A stretch of 64,000 bases of DNA from Lunularia cruciata (GCA_948567375.1 OX419756.1:55964552-56028551), one strand, 5' to 3'; numbered from the stretch's first letter, positions 21,862-33,600 are shown. Notes: generated from the letters alone by a model not told the origin. Made by a program: numbers and translations.

Positions 21862-23016
21862 TTAGAAGATGAACCGTTGGTGTAACTTTGTCAAGCTTGA
21901 AGGGAATGGAAGGTTTGAGATTTTCCTCACCTTCTTAGGACCAATTGCTTTTCCATCCTTGGAGATGATGTGCCCCAAAAGTAGACCTTCTTTACATCCA
22001 AAAATGCATTTCTTTGGGTTGAGTGATGCATTTGCCTCATCCAAGCATTGCAAGACCTTGATTAGGTGCTCAAAGTGCACCTCCTTGCTCCCATAAACAC
22101 AAAAGTCATCAATGAAGTCTCTCATAAATTTCCCAATGAAAGGTTCAAATACCTTGTTCATGAACCGTTGGAATATAGCTGGAGCATTGCAAAGCCCAAA
22201 AGGCATGACCTTGAAAGCGTAAGTTCCCCAAGGTGTGGTGAATGTGGTGAGTTGTTGATGCTGTGGTGCAATCTTGATTTGGTTATATCCACTATAACTA
22301 TCTCCAAAACTGTACCTCTCATGACATGCAACCTCCTCCAAGATCTCATCAATGAATGGCAATGGGTAGTAGTCCTTCTTGGTAACAACATTGACCTTCT
22401 TGTAATCCATACATACCCAAAGCTTGCCATTCTTTTTCTTCACAATGACAATTGGAGACACCCATTCTGAATTCTCTTCCTCAAAGATAAATCTAGCTTC
22501 CTTGAGCTTATCAATCTCTTCCTTCACAACCAAAGATATTGGTGGGCTAATGCAATTGTGTTTTTTGCGGATTGGTCTTGCATGTGACTCCATCTCTATC
22601 TTGTGCTCCTCCAAGGTGACTTCCTTCAAATCCTTGTAACTGAAAGCAAATACATGGATGAACTTGCGGAAAATCTCCTCAAATCTCACCTTCTCCTCCT
22701 TGGTAACATTTGGGCCATACTTGAGGGTAGCTAACCTTCTCTCTACCTCCTCAAGTGTCAATGGTGATTTATTTGTGTCCTTCAAAACCTTTGGTTTAGG
22801 TGCAAAATCCATAGCAAACAAAGGATACACATCTGAATCAAACTCAGATTCTTCCTCCTTTGTGGAAGTCTCCTCTTCCATGCTTGTGTCCACACCTGAA
22901 GCTCCTTCTTCAGAATCTGATTCCCAATAATCAGAAGATGGTGTATCTGAATGTGAAGTGTTGGTGGTGCTAGTCACAAGAATTGTGACTCTATGGTTTG
23001 ATGGCCCAATCCTCAA
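21862..23016 (-). pseudogene. E2 linker - reverse transcriptase (384-codon open frame)
   Basis: Frame includes the acidic linker, the RT fingers (WVSPIVIVKKKNGKLWVCMD), the palm motifs SYSGYNQIKIAP and MPFGLCNAP, and the active site FIDDFCVYG. It ends early just before the connection region. The unbroken linker-RT junction shows how the broken E1 and E3 versions were organised. Confidence 0.85.
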
Positions 23017-23080
23017 GTACCCTTTGTACCATCAATCAGTTGTGCGTGCTGCTCTCAACCATGGCCTCCCAATAAGTAAG

Positions 23081-23578
23081 TCATAGCTTGAATCCTTCAA
23101 GAATTGAAAAGTCATGAGATTTTGAACTCCCAATAATTGAAACTACCACTTTATCCATCACCCCTACTGGTTGAACTTGTTGCTTGTTTGCCATGCTCAC
23201 CACAAATGTTGAAGGTCTTGAGGATATCATACCCAATTTCTTCATCAACCTTCCTGACATAGCATTTACTGTTGATCCTCCATCAACCAATGCATCCTTG
23301 ATGTTGTGACCATTCACTCTCACATCAATCTTGGAGGCATATTCACAAGCCTCCCATGGTGCTAGCTTGGCATCCACCACCCCCATTGATATTGGAGCTT
23401 TTGCCTTCTTCTTCCTCTTGCTCCTTATAGAACTCAAACCACCTCTAAGCTCTTTGCTCAAGGTAGGGTTCAAAGCAATCAATTGGCCCACTGTGATGTT
23501 AGCCTTGTGACTACCAACATCCTCCAACACATTGTAGTTCCATTGTTGCTTTGAAATCAAGAAATCCTCCATCCCCAA
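23081..23578 (-). pseudogene. E2 protease region
   Basis: The retropepsin-like loop ALVDGGSTVNAMS is present, and the segment is longer and more intact than in E1. It overlaps the end of the gag frame. A stop lies between it and the RT frame. Confidence 0.75.
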
Positions 23579-24314
23579 CTTCTTCCTTGGAGTCTTTTGT
23601 TGTTGATGGTGTTAAGGTGCGAGTGGTCCTAGTAGACATAAGAGTATCTTTGCTTGGATTAAATCCTTGAGAAAAATGAACATCCTCTGCAAAACGAGCT
23701 CTCTTCTTCTCTTGTGCCAAAAGCTCCAAATTAAGACTCTTGGAGTTTGAGCACTCTCCCTTCTCATACTTCCTCTCAACCAGATCTATGGATGCTATCC
23801 CCTTACCTTTGTTGGGATTAGGAGCCACTTGGGTTTCACTACCTTCCTTTTTCCCTCTATTGGCTCCCTCATAACCCCTTCTTCCATGGTAAATGGAATT
23901 TGGGCAATTCCTTTGGATATGGCCCCTTTCTCCACAACCAAAACAATTTCTATCATTGAAATTGTTGGCTGGTTGGCCTCCTCTATATGGATAGTTTATA
24001 TAACTCCTAGGCCCTCTCACTACATTTTGATCCACCTCTCTCTTCTCCCATAATTGCACCACATTGATCTTGAGATCCGCAAGTTGTTTTGTGATGGTTT
24101 GAAGTGGATCCTTTGGTGGAGGTGCAGGAATTGGAGCAACTACTACTTGTGGTGCAACACTTGCCACCAAAGTTTCAGAAGTTCCACCATACTTGTAACC
24201 TTGAGGATGATGCACACCCTCCTTCACCACCAAATCACTCTCATCCCCTTCCAAACTCTCCTCCATACGAATTGCGATCTTGATAATTTCAACCTTGGAA
24301 GAAGGTTTTCTCAT
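23511..24314 (-). pseudogene. E2 gag C-terminal part with CCHC knuckle
   Basis: Frame carries CFGCGERGHIQRNC and the Lys/Ser-rich tail. The capsid N-terminus is gone through the deletion at about 24480. The region 24314-24480 still matches E1 gag but is out of frame. Confidence 0.78.
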
Positions 24315-24958
24315 ATCTCACCTTGCTTCTAATTTGTGGTCTCAACCCTCCCAAAAAATTCTTGGTGAGCATGGCCTCTATGCCAATCATAGTAGTCTCC
24401 ACATCATCTCCACCCTTCCTCAACACTATGCAAAATATGGACTCTAACTTTTCCACTCTTTCCACATAGACTCTAACTTGCTTTCCAAATTTTCAGGACA
24501 ATTCACCAAAAATTGAAGAAATGGCAAACTCTGTACAATTTTCCAGAGAGCATGCAGTTGCGGGAGCACTTTACCCTATCAACTTTCAAAATTTCTAGCA
24601 CAATGTACATAGTAGCTATCACAATAATTTCAAGTGTGCTAATTGAAAGACAACCCAAGCTATCATGTGTAGAAATTTCAAGTCTAGATCTCAAACTTGA
24701 GATTTTGCCTAAAATCACCTTAATCCCCAAAATCTGCAATCCGCCTCACACAATCTCTCCAATCCTCTCATATGTACAAGATGTACAAAATCACCTCAAA
24801 GATATCATAATGAACTACAGGGTATACAAATAGATCTTGGTTCTCTAACATAAGTTCAGCCCTCTCCTCTCCTAATGTTCTCTAGAAGTGAGCTCTCATA
24901 GCCTCCTTCTGCCTAATGTAGAATTAAATGCGGAACATTATCTTGCATTCTAGAGAGG

Positions 24959-24975
24959 TCCTGGCAACGGAACCA
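24959..24975 (-). other. E2 primer binding site
   Basis: On the minus strand the sequence TGGTTCCGTTGCCAGGA lies four bases from the 5' LTR. It is identical to the E1 site except for one base. Confidence 0.75.
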
Positions 24976-24979
24976 AAAA

Positions 24980-25657
24980 TGTGAGACGTCCTGTCTCTCA
25001 CTCAGGATGAACCTCTGATTGCTATTATGGTAGCGCACCATGGACTAAGAAGGCAATGAACCCCAACTCCATCATACTCCTCCAAGGCTAACACTCCAAG
25101 ACTCAAGACATTGCTCACTAGAGAACTCAATAAGAGAGAGATAGTTGCAATGAAAGGATGATGAGTACCTCCTCACCCCTTGTTTCTATACTTGTGAAAT
25201 AGTTACACACCAAATTTACTTATTATTGGAGTAACTCAAGTTACTAGACTAAAAGTCAAGTAAAGTCAAAAAGTAGAAAGGAATATCCATTCACATGGGC
25301 ATATCCCACTAGCATGTGATCTTATCTTGATCCAATCAATAAGTCAAGGATTCCTTCACATGAGCTATCCTTGGACTAAAGAAGAATCCAAAACAAAAAG
25401 GCTTATGGAACCAAGAGTTCTCAACTCTTTCCTCAAAGCCAAACACCTAGGAATAATACACTAAAATCCAAAATAGTGGTGCTCATCTTTTCTACTTCCT
25501 CTAAAGTAAGGTCCCCTCTATCTTAGCTATGACTAACTTTAGCTAACCATGACTAATATAGAACCATCCTTTATCTCTATATAAATAATATCTCTTAAGT
25601 ACTTGTAATACCAAGCTAAAATCACAATACCACACACATGCACAAATGGGTGTTACA
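24980..25657 (-). repeat. E2 5' LTR (678 bp)
   Basis: TG...CA ends on the minus strand. Matches 19258-19938. It adjoins the GGTC target duplication at 25658-25661. Confidence 0.9.
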
Positions 25658-27420
25658 GGTCAATGCAGAGGAGCAGCAATACATTCTTCAAATCAGAAGC
25701 AGCGATGAGTACTACGCGTAGACGGGGAAGAGTGTGCAGGTGGACGTGAGTACTCCGAAGTCAAAGAAGAGAAGTAGACAAGGAGAAGGCAAAGACGCCA
25801 AGAAAACAAGACCTCGGAAGACCAAGAGGGTAAACCCGAGGAAAAGAATGGTAGTAGTCGCATTGTCGGAGGAAGAATCGGAAGGCGAAGCTGAGTGCAA
25901 GTCCAAAGACTTGGAACGAGAAGAAGAACCTGAGCTCACACTACAGAGTGGAGACACAAGTAGTGACAGCGATGAAGGTGGAAAGATGATGTCGATACCC
26001 GCAGAAGAAGAAGAAGTTAGGATGGAGATCGAGGAGGAAGGTAACGTAAAGTTAGAAAATGAAGTGCTAGAGCAAGAGGAGAGAAAAGTTAATATTTAAA
26101 GAGGAGTTCGGTCCAGACAAAAGGCGAAGTGTGAAGCGGGTCCGAGCAAGGTAAGGGAAGAGGAGAATGCTAGTTTGGGGAGTGAAGCATCTATTCTAAT
26201 ACAACAACTACAGCAAAGAAGGCGAGTATTGAGAGAAGAAGAGGTGAAGAAGGAGATCATTCCGCAAGTTGAAGTAGCCACGAGTGATGGAGTGGAGTAC
26301 TTGTGAGAAGTTGTGTGTCCTTTACTAGTAAAATTGAAACAAAAGAAGAAGGAGATGTAGTTGAAGTGTCCGGAAGTGAAGACTGTGTTGCAGGTGTTAG
26401 CAAGATTAGAGGAAGAGAACTTGGAGTTGAAGAAGAGTATAATCCAAGGAGAGGAGGAAAGAGAAGTACTACGAGTAGAGGCAGTAGTACAGAATCAAGT
26501 GATAGAGAACTTGAGGAGAGAAGCAAGGAATCAAGAGGAACTTGTGAAGCAGAGTGACATAGCAAGGGAGAGACAAGTCGCTGGGAATGAGATCTTGAAG
26601 CAGCAATTTGCTGATCCGAGATTAGAGATTATCCATGCTATGGCAAGAATAGCCAAAAAGGAACAAGAGCTTGATAGGGTGATGGAGAGTGTAGAAGAGA
26701 AGAAGTAGTTGTGGCAACGAGAGTTGATAGTGAGATATAGAGAAGAAGAGAGGTTGCAAGAGTTACTTCACAATCAGGAGGAGAAGATTGTACAAAAAGA
26801 GAAGGAGAAGGAAGTTGTGAAAGCCAAGTTTGAGGCAAAATTGGCAATGTACCAAGAGGATTAGCTTGCAGATCGGGAACGGGAGAGGAAAATGAGACTG
26901 GAGCCATTGAAGGAGATTGTAATTAGGATGAATGCGATGGTGAGTACAGAGGCCAATGTGCATATTGAAGAGACGAGGCTGCACGAGTTGAAGTTGTTGG
27001 TGCAAGAGACGAGGAGAAGATATGTGAAGGACACCAATTTGAATGCGTTGTTGATTAGTCTCAAAACTCGTGTAGATAGAAAGATATTGGAGGTAGAAGA
27101 CAATATCACAATCAGATTAGACTTAGTCAAACTCAAGATAGAGAACTTCAGAAGGATGTCAGAGCAAAACCCGAAGTAGATGAAGTAGGAGTACAGATGT
27201 CTTCGGAGTTACCATTGGAGACATTAGAGAAGAGTGGGTCGGGAGATAAGGAGTTAGATAGATTACCCACCAGTGAAATTGCAGATCAAGAAAAGGAACG
27301 GTTAGATTTGGTAGAAGATGTAGGAGTTATGAAACCCAAAGAAAAAGGAGTAGGAAGTAAAGTTACTTCGGGATCGGGTTTGAAAGCCGAGGAAGAAGTA
27401 GACATCGGATTGGATTAGTA
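25658..27420 (+). pseudogene. LTR-encoded protein, C-terminal part (copy S)
   Basis: The frame continues from 18442-19257 after E2 (EEQQYILQIRSSDEYYA). It contains a Lys/Arg-rich nuclear-signal-like stretch (STPKSKKRSRQ), acidic segments and then a long coiled coil rich in Glu/Lys/Leu. In-frame stops are TAG 25719-25721, TAA 26097-26099, TGA 26304-26306, TAG 26706-26708 and TAG 26862-26864. Copy L has Gln, Gln, Arg, Gln and Trp at these places. A frameshift near 27180 precedes the shared end AEEEVDIGLD. Confidence 0.65.
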
Positions 27421-28213
27421 ACAATTTTTGGGATTTGAAGAGGCAGATATGAAGAGGTGCATTGTCATCTTGGATCTGCAGGTTTGTAGAGTTGTTAGGA
27501 AGAGGTACATTAGGAAGATAAATGTCAATTGGTTCACTATTTAAGAGTGGCATTTGCAGTCTTATGTTGTTCAATGCTCATTATTTTTGAGAATAGATAA
27601 AGCAAATTGCTGTGAAGTAGTGCTCGTTGCTTGAGCTTGATTCCAAGTATCAACGTCATGTTTGTGTTTGTGAGTGTTGGGAGAATTTTGAAGTGCAAGT
27701 CATTATGCTTGTTGGATGTTGGATTCCGAAACCTTGATCTTCATTTTGTGTGTTTGATCATGAGTGAAGTGCAATCGAAGCAATGCCTTGACAGATTTGA
27801 GAGGAATTGTAGTGTTGGTAGTATTCTACATTTGTAGGTGCAGTGCAAAGTTGATGTGAAACAATTTTGATCAAGGAATTTGTGCCTTCAGTGGAGGGTA
27901 GAATACAATTATGAGGCAAAGTTGTTTTGCAGGAAGTGCTATTTTCGGGAGAGCCTGAATCATCACAATCAAGATTGTTTGGAAAGAATTGAAGGTGTTG
28001 TGATTAAGGAGTGTTAATTTGTGACAAGACTGCGAATCAGTGCTTGTTACTCTCTTTTGGGTGTGGTTTCTACTTGAGAGATTAAAGAAGAACTCAAGAA
28101 GAACTACATTGTGACCTTTGACTTTGTATTTGGACATTTCTGACTCGTATCTCTGCGGGAATGAACTTTACTTACCCGATTACCGCAAAAGTGATATTTG
28201 CCGGGTTGTCACA
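27421..28213 (+). repeat. 3' part of solo LTR S (non-coding)
   Basis: It matches 61273-62068. It follows the ORF and ends TTGTCACA. No coding potential is seen; it is presumably U5/leader sequence. Confidence 0.7.
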
Positions 28214-28218
28214 TAAGA

Positions 28219-28355
28219 TCTCTTCTATCTTAGCTATGACTAACTCTAGCTAATGTAGAGCCATCCTTTATCTCTATATAAATAATATCTCTCAAGTACT
28301 TGTAATACTAAGCTAAATATCACAATACCACACACATGCACAAATGGGTGTTACA
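28219..28355 (-). repeat. E1 5' LTR, outer part
   Basis: It resumes the LTR sequence interrupted at 18030 and ends GGGTGTTACA at 28355. With 17487-18030 it makes 681 bp. Confidence 0.88.
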
Positions 28356-29349
28356 GGGCATAGCCAGATCCTACCCTAACAGCTTGCAAAGAGTCCTTCA
28401 CAAGAATAGTAATTTTGTTGGACAAGGAGGCAGCCAAAGATCAAGAAGGTGAAGCACTAAAATCCACCTGAACAAGAACCCCTCCCCAAAAACCAACTTA
28501 TGGGAAGAAGAACAAACCCTTACCCTTGGATGCTATGATCAAGAAGCTAGACCTTCCAACCCAAATAAAATTATGACTAAATTTTGGAGATGATAAGAGG
28601 CCCTTTGTTCCCACCCATAGGAGAAGTGGAACTGAGGGAGGAAGGAGTCCTCTATGTTGAAGAGGTGCTTGAGGTAAAAGATGTAGGTTCTTGTTGGGAT
28701 GAGGAAGGTCTTCAAGTCAAAGGTGGACTTTGAGAAGAAGATAATAAGTTGGACAAAGGGTCATCCAAGACAAAGGTACTAGCCCTAACAAAATTGATAT
28801 TTGAGCAACAAGAGCTGACTATCTTTGTGGAGATCAAGAGAAAAAAGAGTAGACCCTTGGCTTCATTCAAAATAAGAAGAAGGGAGAGTTCAAGCAAGGA
28901 GGAGACTTGATCAATCATGCTAGTGCACTTTTTGCAACTAGTGGTGTATAAGGTTGGTTCAGCCTTGGAATTAATGGAGCAAATCCTCCCCAACTTCATG
29001 GAGTCTCACAAGGGAATCATGGATTATGTTACCCTCATTGGGTATCTTCATCAATGAGAAAAAAGAGTAAAGAAAGAGAAGATGAAGGAGGGAGGAATTG
29101 AAAGAAGTCTGTGCCCAACATTTGGAAATGGGGAAACAAAGTAACAACTTGGCATAGGAGGTAGTCAAGCTTAAAGAAGAAAGCAAGGACTTGAAGAAGA
29201 CAATTGCAAAAGAAAGGATGATGAGGTAGAAGATGTTTGACTGGAGGGAGGAAGAAACACATCAATGACTAAAGCTTGAAGAACAAGTAAAAGCCCAGGT
29301 GGACAAAATTGATGCACATAAGAGAGAAGTGGAGAAGGTAGGAGTGTCT
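28356..29349 (+). repeat. M2 part 1: old long-LTR relative, left fragment
   Basis: It aligns by eye with 53690-54650 (M1), sharing GATGTAGGTTCTTG and TCATCCAAGAC blocks and Glu/Lys-rich coding debris. The left end is cut by E1 and the right end by E3. The bases on either side of E3 join smoothly relative to M1. Confidence 0.6.
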
Positions 29350-30035
29350 TGTAACACCCATTTGTGCATGTGTGTGGTATTGTGATATTTAGCTTAGTAT
29401 TACAAATACTTGAGAGATATTATTTATATAGAGATAAAGGATGGTTTTACATTAGTCATGATTAGCTAAAGTAATTCATAGCTAAGATAGAGGGGACCTT
29501 AATTTAGAGGAAGTGGAAATGATGAGCACCACTATTTTTGATTCTAGTGTGTTGACTTGGTATTATTCTTAGGTGTTTGGCTTTGAGGAAAGAGTTGAGA
29601 ACTCTTGGGCCCACAAACCTTTTTGTTTTGGATTCTTCTATAGTCCAAGGATAGCCCATGTGAAAGAATCCTTGACTTAGTAATTGGGTCAAGATAAGAT
29701 AAGATCACATGCTTAGTGGAATATGCCCATGTGGATGGATATTCCTTTATACTTTTTTACTTGACTTGACTTTTAGCTTAGTAACTTGATTTACTCCAGT
29801 AATTAGTAACTTTGGTGTATAACTATTTCAAAAGTATATAAACTAAGGGTGAGGAGGTATTCATCATCCTTCATTTGCAACTATCTCTCTCTCATTGAGT
29901 TCTCTAGTGAGCAATGTCTTGAGTCTTGGAGTGTTAACCTCGGAGGAGTTGAGGTTCTTTGCCTTCTTAGTCCATGGTGCATTACCATAATAGCCATCAG
30001 AGGTTCATCCTGAGTGAAAGACAGGCCAGCTCACA
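29350..30035 (+). repeat. E3 5' LTR (686 bp)
   Basis: Starts TGTAACACCC and ends GCTCACA. The TATA-like box GTATATAAAC at about 29834 is a plausible promoter, followed by a CT-rich segment. Confidence 0.9.
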
Positions 30036-30039
30036 TTTT

Positions 30040-30056
30040 TGGTTCCTTTGCTATGA
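30040..30056 (+). other. E3 primer binding site (mutated)
   Basis: TGGTTCCTTTGCTATGA lies four bases after the LTR. It matches the E1 site at the 5' half and has decayed after it. Confidence 0.65.
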
Positions 30057-30079
30057 CCTATCTAGAAGGCAAGATGATA

Positions 30080-30247
30080 TTCTGCATACAATTCTATATT
30101 AGACAGAAGGAGGCTATGAGAGCTCACTTGGAGAGAACTTTAGGGGAGGAGAGGGTTGAACTTATGTTAGAAAACTTGGATCCATTTGTATACCATGTAG
30201 TTCATTATGATTTCTTTGAGGTGATTTTGTATATCTTGTACACATGA
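30080..30247 (+). CDS. E3 short leader ORF
   Basis: It is the counterpart of E1 17275-17445. Most residues are conserved (YIRQKEAMRAHLERTLGEE) and it ends at the same point (YILYT). Whether it is translated is unknown. Confidence 0.35.
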   Translation, partial: FCIQFYIRQKEAMRAHLERTLGEERVELMLENLDPFVYHVVHYDFFEVILYILYT

Positions 30248-30959
30248 GAGGATTTGGAGAGATTGTGTGAGGTGGATGGCAGATTTTGGGGATTAAGCAG
30301 ATTTTGGGGATTAAGGTGATTTTGGGCAAAATCTCAAGTTTGAGGTTTGGAATTGAAATTTCTATACATGATAGCTTGGGTTATCTTCCATTTAGTACAC
30401 TTAAAACTATTGTGAGAGATACTATGTGCACTGAGCTAGAATTTTTGAAAGTGGATAGGGTAAACTATTTGTGCAATTGCATGCTCTCTGGAAAATTGCA
30501 CAGAGTCTGTCATTTCTTCTTTTTAGTGGATTAATTTGAAAATTCCCAAGAAAATTCAATGCATTATATCCTACCTTTTGACACAAAAATTAGAGAGAGA
30601 TCATTCTTGCACAAAGAGTTATGAGTTTTTAAAGTGAGGGGATGGTTCTCAGACCAAATCTGAAATATGTGTGCTGAATAGAAAGGTGTCTATTCAAAAT
30701 GGCTCAATGAAAAGATCTAAAATTTTGCAGAGAGGGATGCCATGGAGTTGTTATCAAGTTTAGAAAATTTCAGATGATTGTGACATAATAATTGAGAGAC
30801 TTGAGTGACATTATGAGGAAGGGTCAATTCTGCAGAACTGAGATCTCATGCATGAAGAGTTTGAGAGCAACAAAAAGTATGTTTGAGTGTTTAGATTCAT
30901 CTTGGGAACATTAAGGGTCATCAAGAGTAGAAATTGAGACTATGCAAGGTTCCGCAAGG

Positions 30960-31290
30960 GTTGGAGGTGATTTTAGGTGTGGATTTGAGGAAAAGAGAGT
31001 TTAGAATTAGAATTTGAAGAGAATATTGAGAGGATCCAAAAACTTACACCACTTGGAGGAAAGGATGAGTCTAAGTGCTTTCTATGTGGAGAGAAGGGAC
31101 ATAAGGCAAGTTCATGTCCATTTACCTTTGAGAGCAAGAGATTGAGGGAAAGGAGAGGATTACTTGACTTGGGTTTGCTTGTTGGACCTTCTTCACCAAG
31201 GTTAGGAGGGAGAAGATCTAAGACCAAGGAGTTATGTGAGGTTTGTGGAGTTGAAGATTTCCAAAAGGACATGAGTGTAGTGGAGTAAAA
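30960..31290 (+). pseudogene. E3 zinc-knuckle ORF upstream of gag
   Basis: It carries CFLCGEKGHKASSC and CEVCGVE as in E1 16195-16680. An early stop and a late frameshift break it. Confidence 0.55.
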
Positions 31291-31621
31291 ACACTTTTGG
31301 AGACTTTGGTGAAGGATCTTGGAGAGAGAGTCTTAGTACAACTACAGAAATAATACCACATTCATCAACTATTTCTCAAGATTACTGATGGAGATAATCT
31401 TTCAACTTATGGATAAACTATCCATGAGAGTTAGATTAATATGCACTCTAGGATTTGATGTTGCTATAGAAATCTTGGAGCAACCTGAACCTTATGTGTT
31501 CCCTAGGGTGGATTACTCTCAAATGGTGCTAGTCATGTATATAATCCATTAGTTATAGAGTGAGAGAAAAGAAAAGAGAAAAAGAAAAATTGAGAGAAAA
31601 GAAAGATAGTGATGGGTTAAG

Positions 31622-32437
31622 ATGGGGAAACTTCAGGTTTTCTTTGGCAAGGATGGAGAAGATGTAGAGGCCTTTGCGAGAGATTCCAAGAGAGCTTGCA
31701 TAGGAGAAAATGAGAGGAGGAAGAATGAGTGGGCCTCATTATTACCAGATTTCTTTGAGAATGCATCACTTACATGGTATGAGTGAGAATACCAAAAGAG
31801 ACAGAGGAGAGATGGGCAAGAAGAGTCTTGGGAGAGTTTGACTTCAGCACTCATTGAGAACTTTCTTCCACATGAGAGTTATGAGAGATTGATGAGTGAG
31901 GTTACCTTTCTCAAGCAAGGAGATGGAGAGCAAGTGAGAGTGTATATGGGAAGAGTGGAAAAGTTAGTGTCCAGGTTTTGCATAGTGTTGAGGAAGGGTG
32001 GGGATGATGTGGAGACTACTATGATTGGCATAGAGGCCATGCTTACCAAGAATTTTGTGGGAGGATTGAGACCACAAATTAGAAGCAAGGTGAGATATGA
32101 GAAACATTTTTCCAAGGTTGAAGCTATTAAGACCACAATTCGTATGGACGAGAGTTTGGAAGGGGATGAGAGTGATTTGGTGGTGAAGGAGGTTGTGCAT
32201 CCTCCTCAAGGCTACGTGTATCCTTTGTGTGCTATGGATTTTGCACCTAAGCCAGAGGTTTTGAAGGACTCAGATAAATCACCATTGATACTTGAGGAGA
32301 TAGAAAGGAGGTTATCTACTCTCATGTATGGTCCAAATGTTAACAAGGAAGAGAAGGAGAGATTTCAGGAGGTTTTCTACAAGTTCATCCATGTGTTTGC
32401 TTTCAGTTACAAGGATCTCAAGGAAGTCACCTTGTAG
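31622..32437 (+). pseudogene. E3 gag fused in frame to the pre-RT linker by deletion
   Basis: It starts MGKLQVFFGKDGEDVEAF and has one TGA in SLTWYE*E. The capsid is then open to 32216 and joins directly to the linker (VYPLCAMDFAPKP), which continues to 32437. The 199-codon open part (31838-32437) therefore fuses gag to pol, without zinc knuckle and protease. A GTAT microhomology at the join points to a simple deletion. Confidence 0.75.
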
Positions 32438-32452
32438 GAGCACAAGATTGAG

Positions 32453-33600
32453 GTGGAGTCACATGCAAGACCAATCCATCAAAAGCAATGTTGCATTAGC
32501 CCACCAATATCTTTGGTGATGAAGGAGGAGATTGATAAGCTCAAGGAGGACAGATTTATCTTTGAGGTGGAGAATTTGGAATGGGTGTCTCCCATTGTGA
32601 TTGTGAAGAGGAGGTTGCAAATCATGAGAGGTACAACTTTGGAGATAATTATAGTGGGTATAACCAAATCAAGATTGCACCAGAGCATCAACAACTCACC
32701 ACATTCACCACACCTTGGGGAACTTACGCTTTCAAGGTCATGCCTTTTGGGTTTACAATGCTCCAACCACTTCCAATGGTTCATGAACAAAGTATTTGAA
32801 CCTTGTTCAAGGGAAATTTGTGAGAGACTTCATTGATGAATTTTGTTTCTATGGGAGCAAGGAGGAGCACTTTGAGCACCTAATCAAGGTCTTGCAATGC
32901 TTGGATGAGGCAAATGCATCACTCAACCTAGAGAAGTGCATTTTGGATGTGAAGAAGGTCTACTTTTGGGGCACATCATCTTCAAGGATGGAATAGAAGT
33001 TGATCCTAAGAAGGTGGGGAAAATCTCAGACCTTCCATTTCCTTCAAGCTTGACAAAGTTACACTAATTCTTGGAGATAGTTGGGTACTATAGGAGTTTC
33101 ATCTTCTCATTTTCCAACAAGGCTTATGCATTGACCATCTACATGAAGAAGGGTGTAGATTACATGGTGATTTTGGAGGACAAGGAGGCTCTCAAAGATT
33201 TTGAGGAGCTCAAGCCATCCCTTATTGTAGCTCCAATTCTTGCTAAAACCTAATTGGAGTTAGCCTTTCATCTTCTACATTGATGCTTCTAATGTAGCTA
33301 TAAGATGCACGCTTAGTCAATAAGACCAAGATGGGCATGATCATCCAATAGCTTATGCTAGTAGGTAGATGGTTTTAGTAGAAAAGAACTACTTTGTCAC
33401 GGAGAGAGAAGAGTTGGTAGTGATCTTTGGTCTCAAGAAGTTTAGACACTACTTGATTGGAGGGAAAGCCACCATTATCACGGATTACAAGGCTTTGAAA
33501 TACATCTTCAACAAGCCTAGTGTGGAAGGGGAGCTAGCAAGGTGGATGATACTCTTGTCTGAGTATGACTACACCATTGAGGATAGGCCAGGAAAGAAAT
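32453..33600 (+). pseudogene. E3 reverse transcriptase - RNase H remnants
   Basis: Pieces with YSGYNQIKIAPEHQQL, MPFGF, RDFIDEFCFYGSKE and the RNase H segment 33369-33600 (EREELVVIFGLKKFRHYL) are spread over frames. A deletion of about 110 bp near 32615 removes the fingers, and the active site is changed to FIDE. Confidence 0.78.

Larger units (their letters stand above)
19258..25657 (-). mobile_element. E2: second copy of the E1-type gypsy element, inside solo LTR S
   Basis: It is complete at both ends: 3' LTR 19258-19938, 5' LTR 24980-25657, and flanking GGTC on both sides (19254-19257 and 25658-25661), a 4-bp target duplication. Internal order is the same as E1, but a segment of about 1.35 kb equivalent to E1 15660-17015 (gag start and the upstream zinc-knuckle ORF) is missing at about 24480. 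Without the gag start it could not be autonomous. It is the youngest layer of the nest. Confidence 0.9.
18031..28213 (+). mobile_element. S: 3.78-kb solo LTR of the long-LTR family, interrupted by E2
   Basis: It starts TGTGGTACCCACA and ends TTGTCACA, matching the LTR at 58291-62068 end to end. Removing E2 and its 4-bp duplication leaves about 3,779 bp, against 3,778 bp in the other copy. It sits in the 5' LTR of E1 between TAAGG (18026-18030) and TAAGA (28214-28218), a 5-bp target duplication with one change. With no internal region between the repeats, it is a solo LTR. It carries a long sense ORF (separate entries). Confidence 0.9.
10390..28355 (-). mobile_element. E1: Ty3/gypsy LTR retrotransposon (Athila-like RT), minus strand, with nested insertions
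   Basis: The element is framed by LTRs at 10390-11081 (3') and 17487-18030 plus 28219-28355 (5', split by element S). In transcriptional order it holds PBS, a short leader ORF, an extra zinc-knuckle ORF, gag with CCHC, protease, RT, RNase H and integrase: the gypsy order. RT motifs such as GYSGYNQI and MPFGLCNAP resemble plant Athila-type elements. No chromodomain or envelope-like ORF is seen. It is the most complete of three family members here but has frameshifts in gag and at the RT start. The flanks share no target duplication. Confidence 0.85.

Noticed and set aside
21862-23016. Long open frame as a possible host gene
   Set aside because: It is the RT of E2, flanked by PBS, LTRs and a target duplication.
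29350-30035. Leader ORF starting inside the LTR and reading through the PBS
   Set aside because: The upstream extension in E1 uses a GTG codon. The first ATG lies after the PBS, so only the shorter ORF is annotated.
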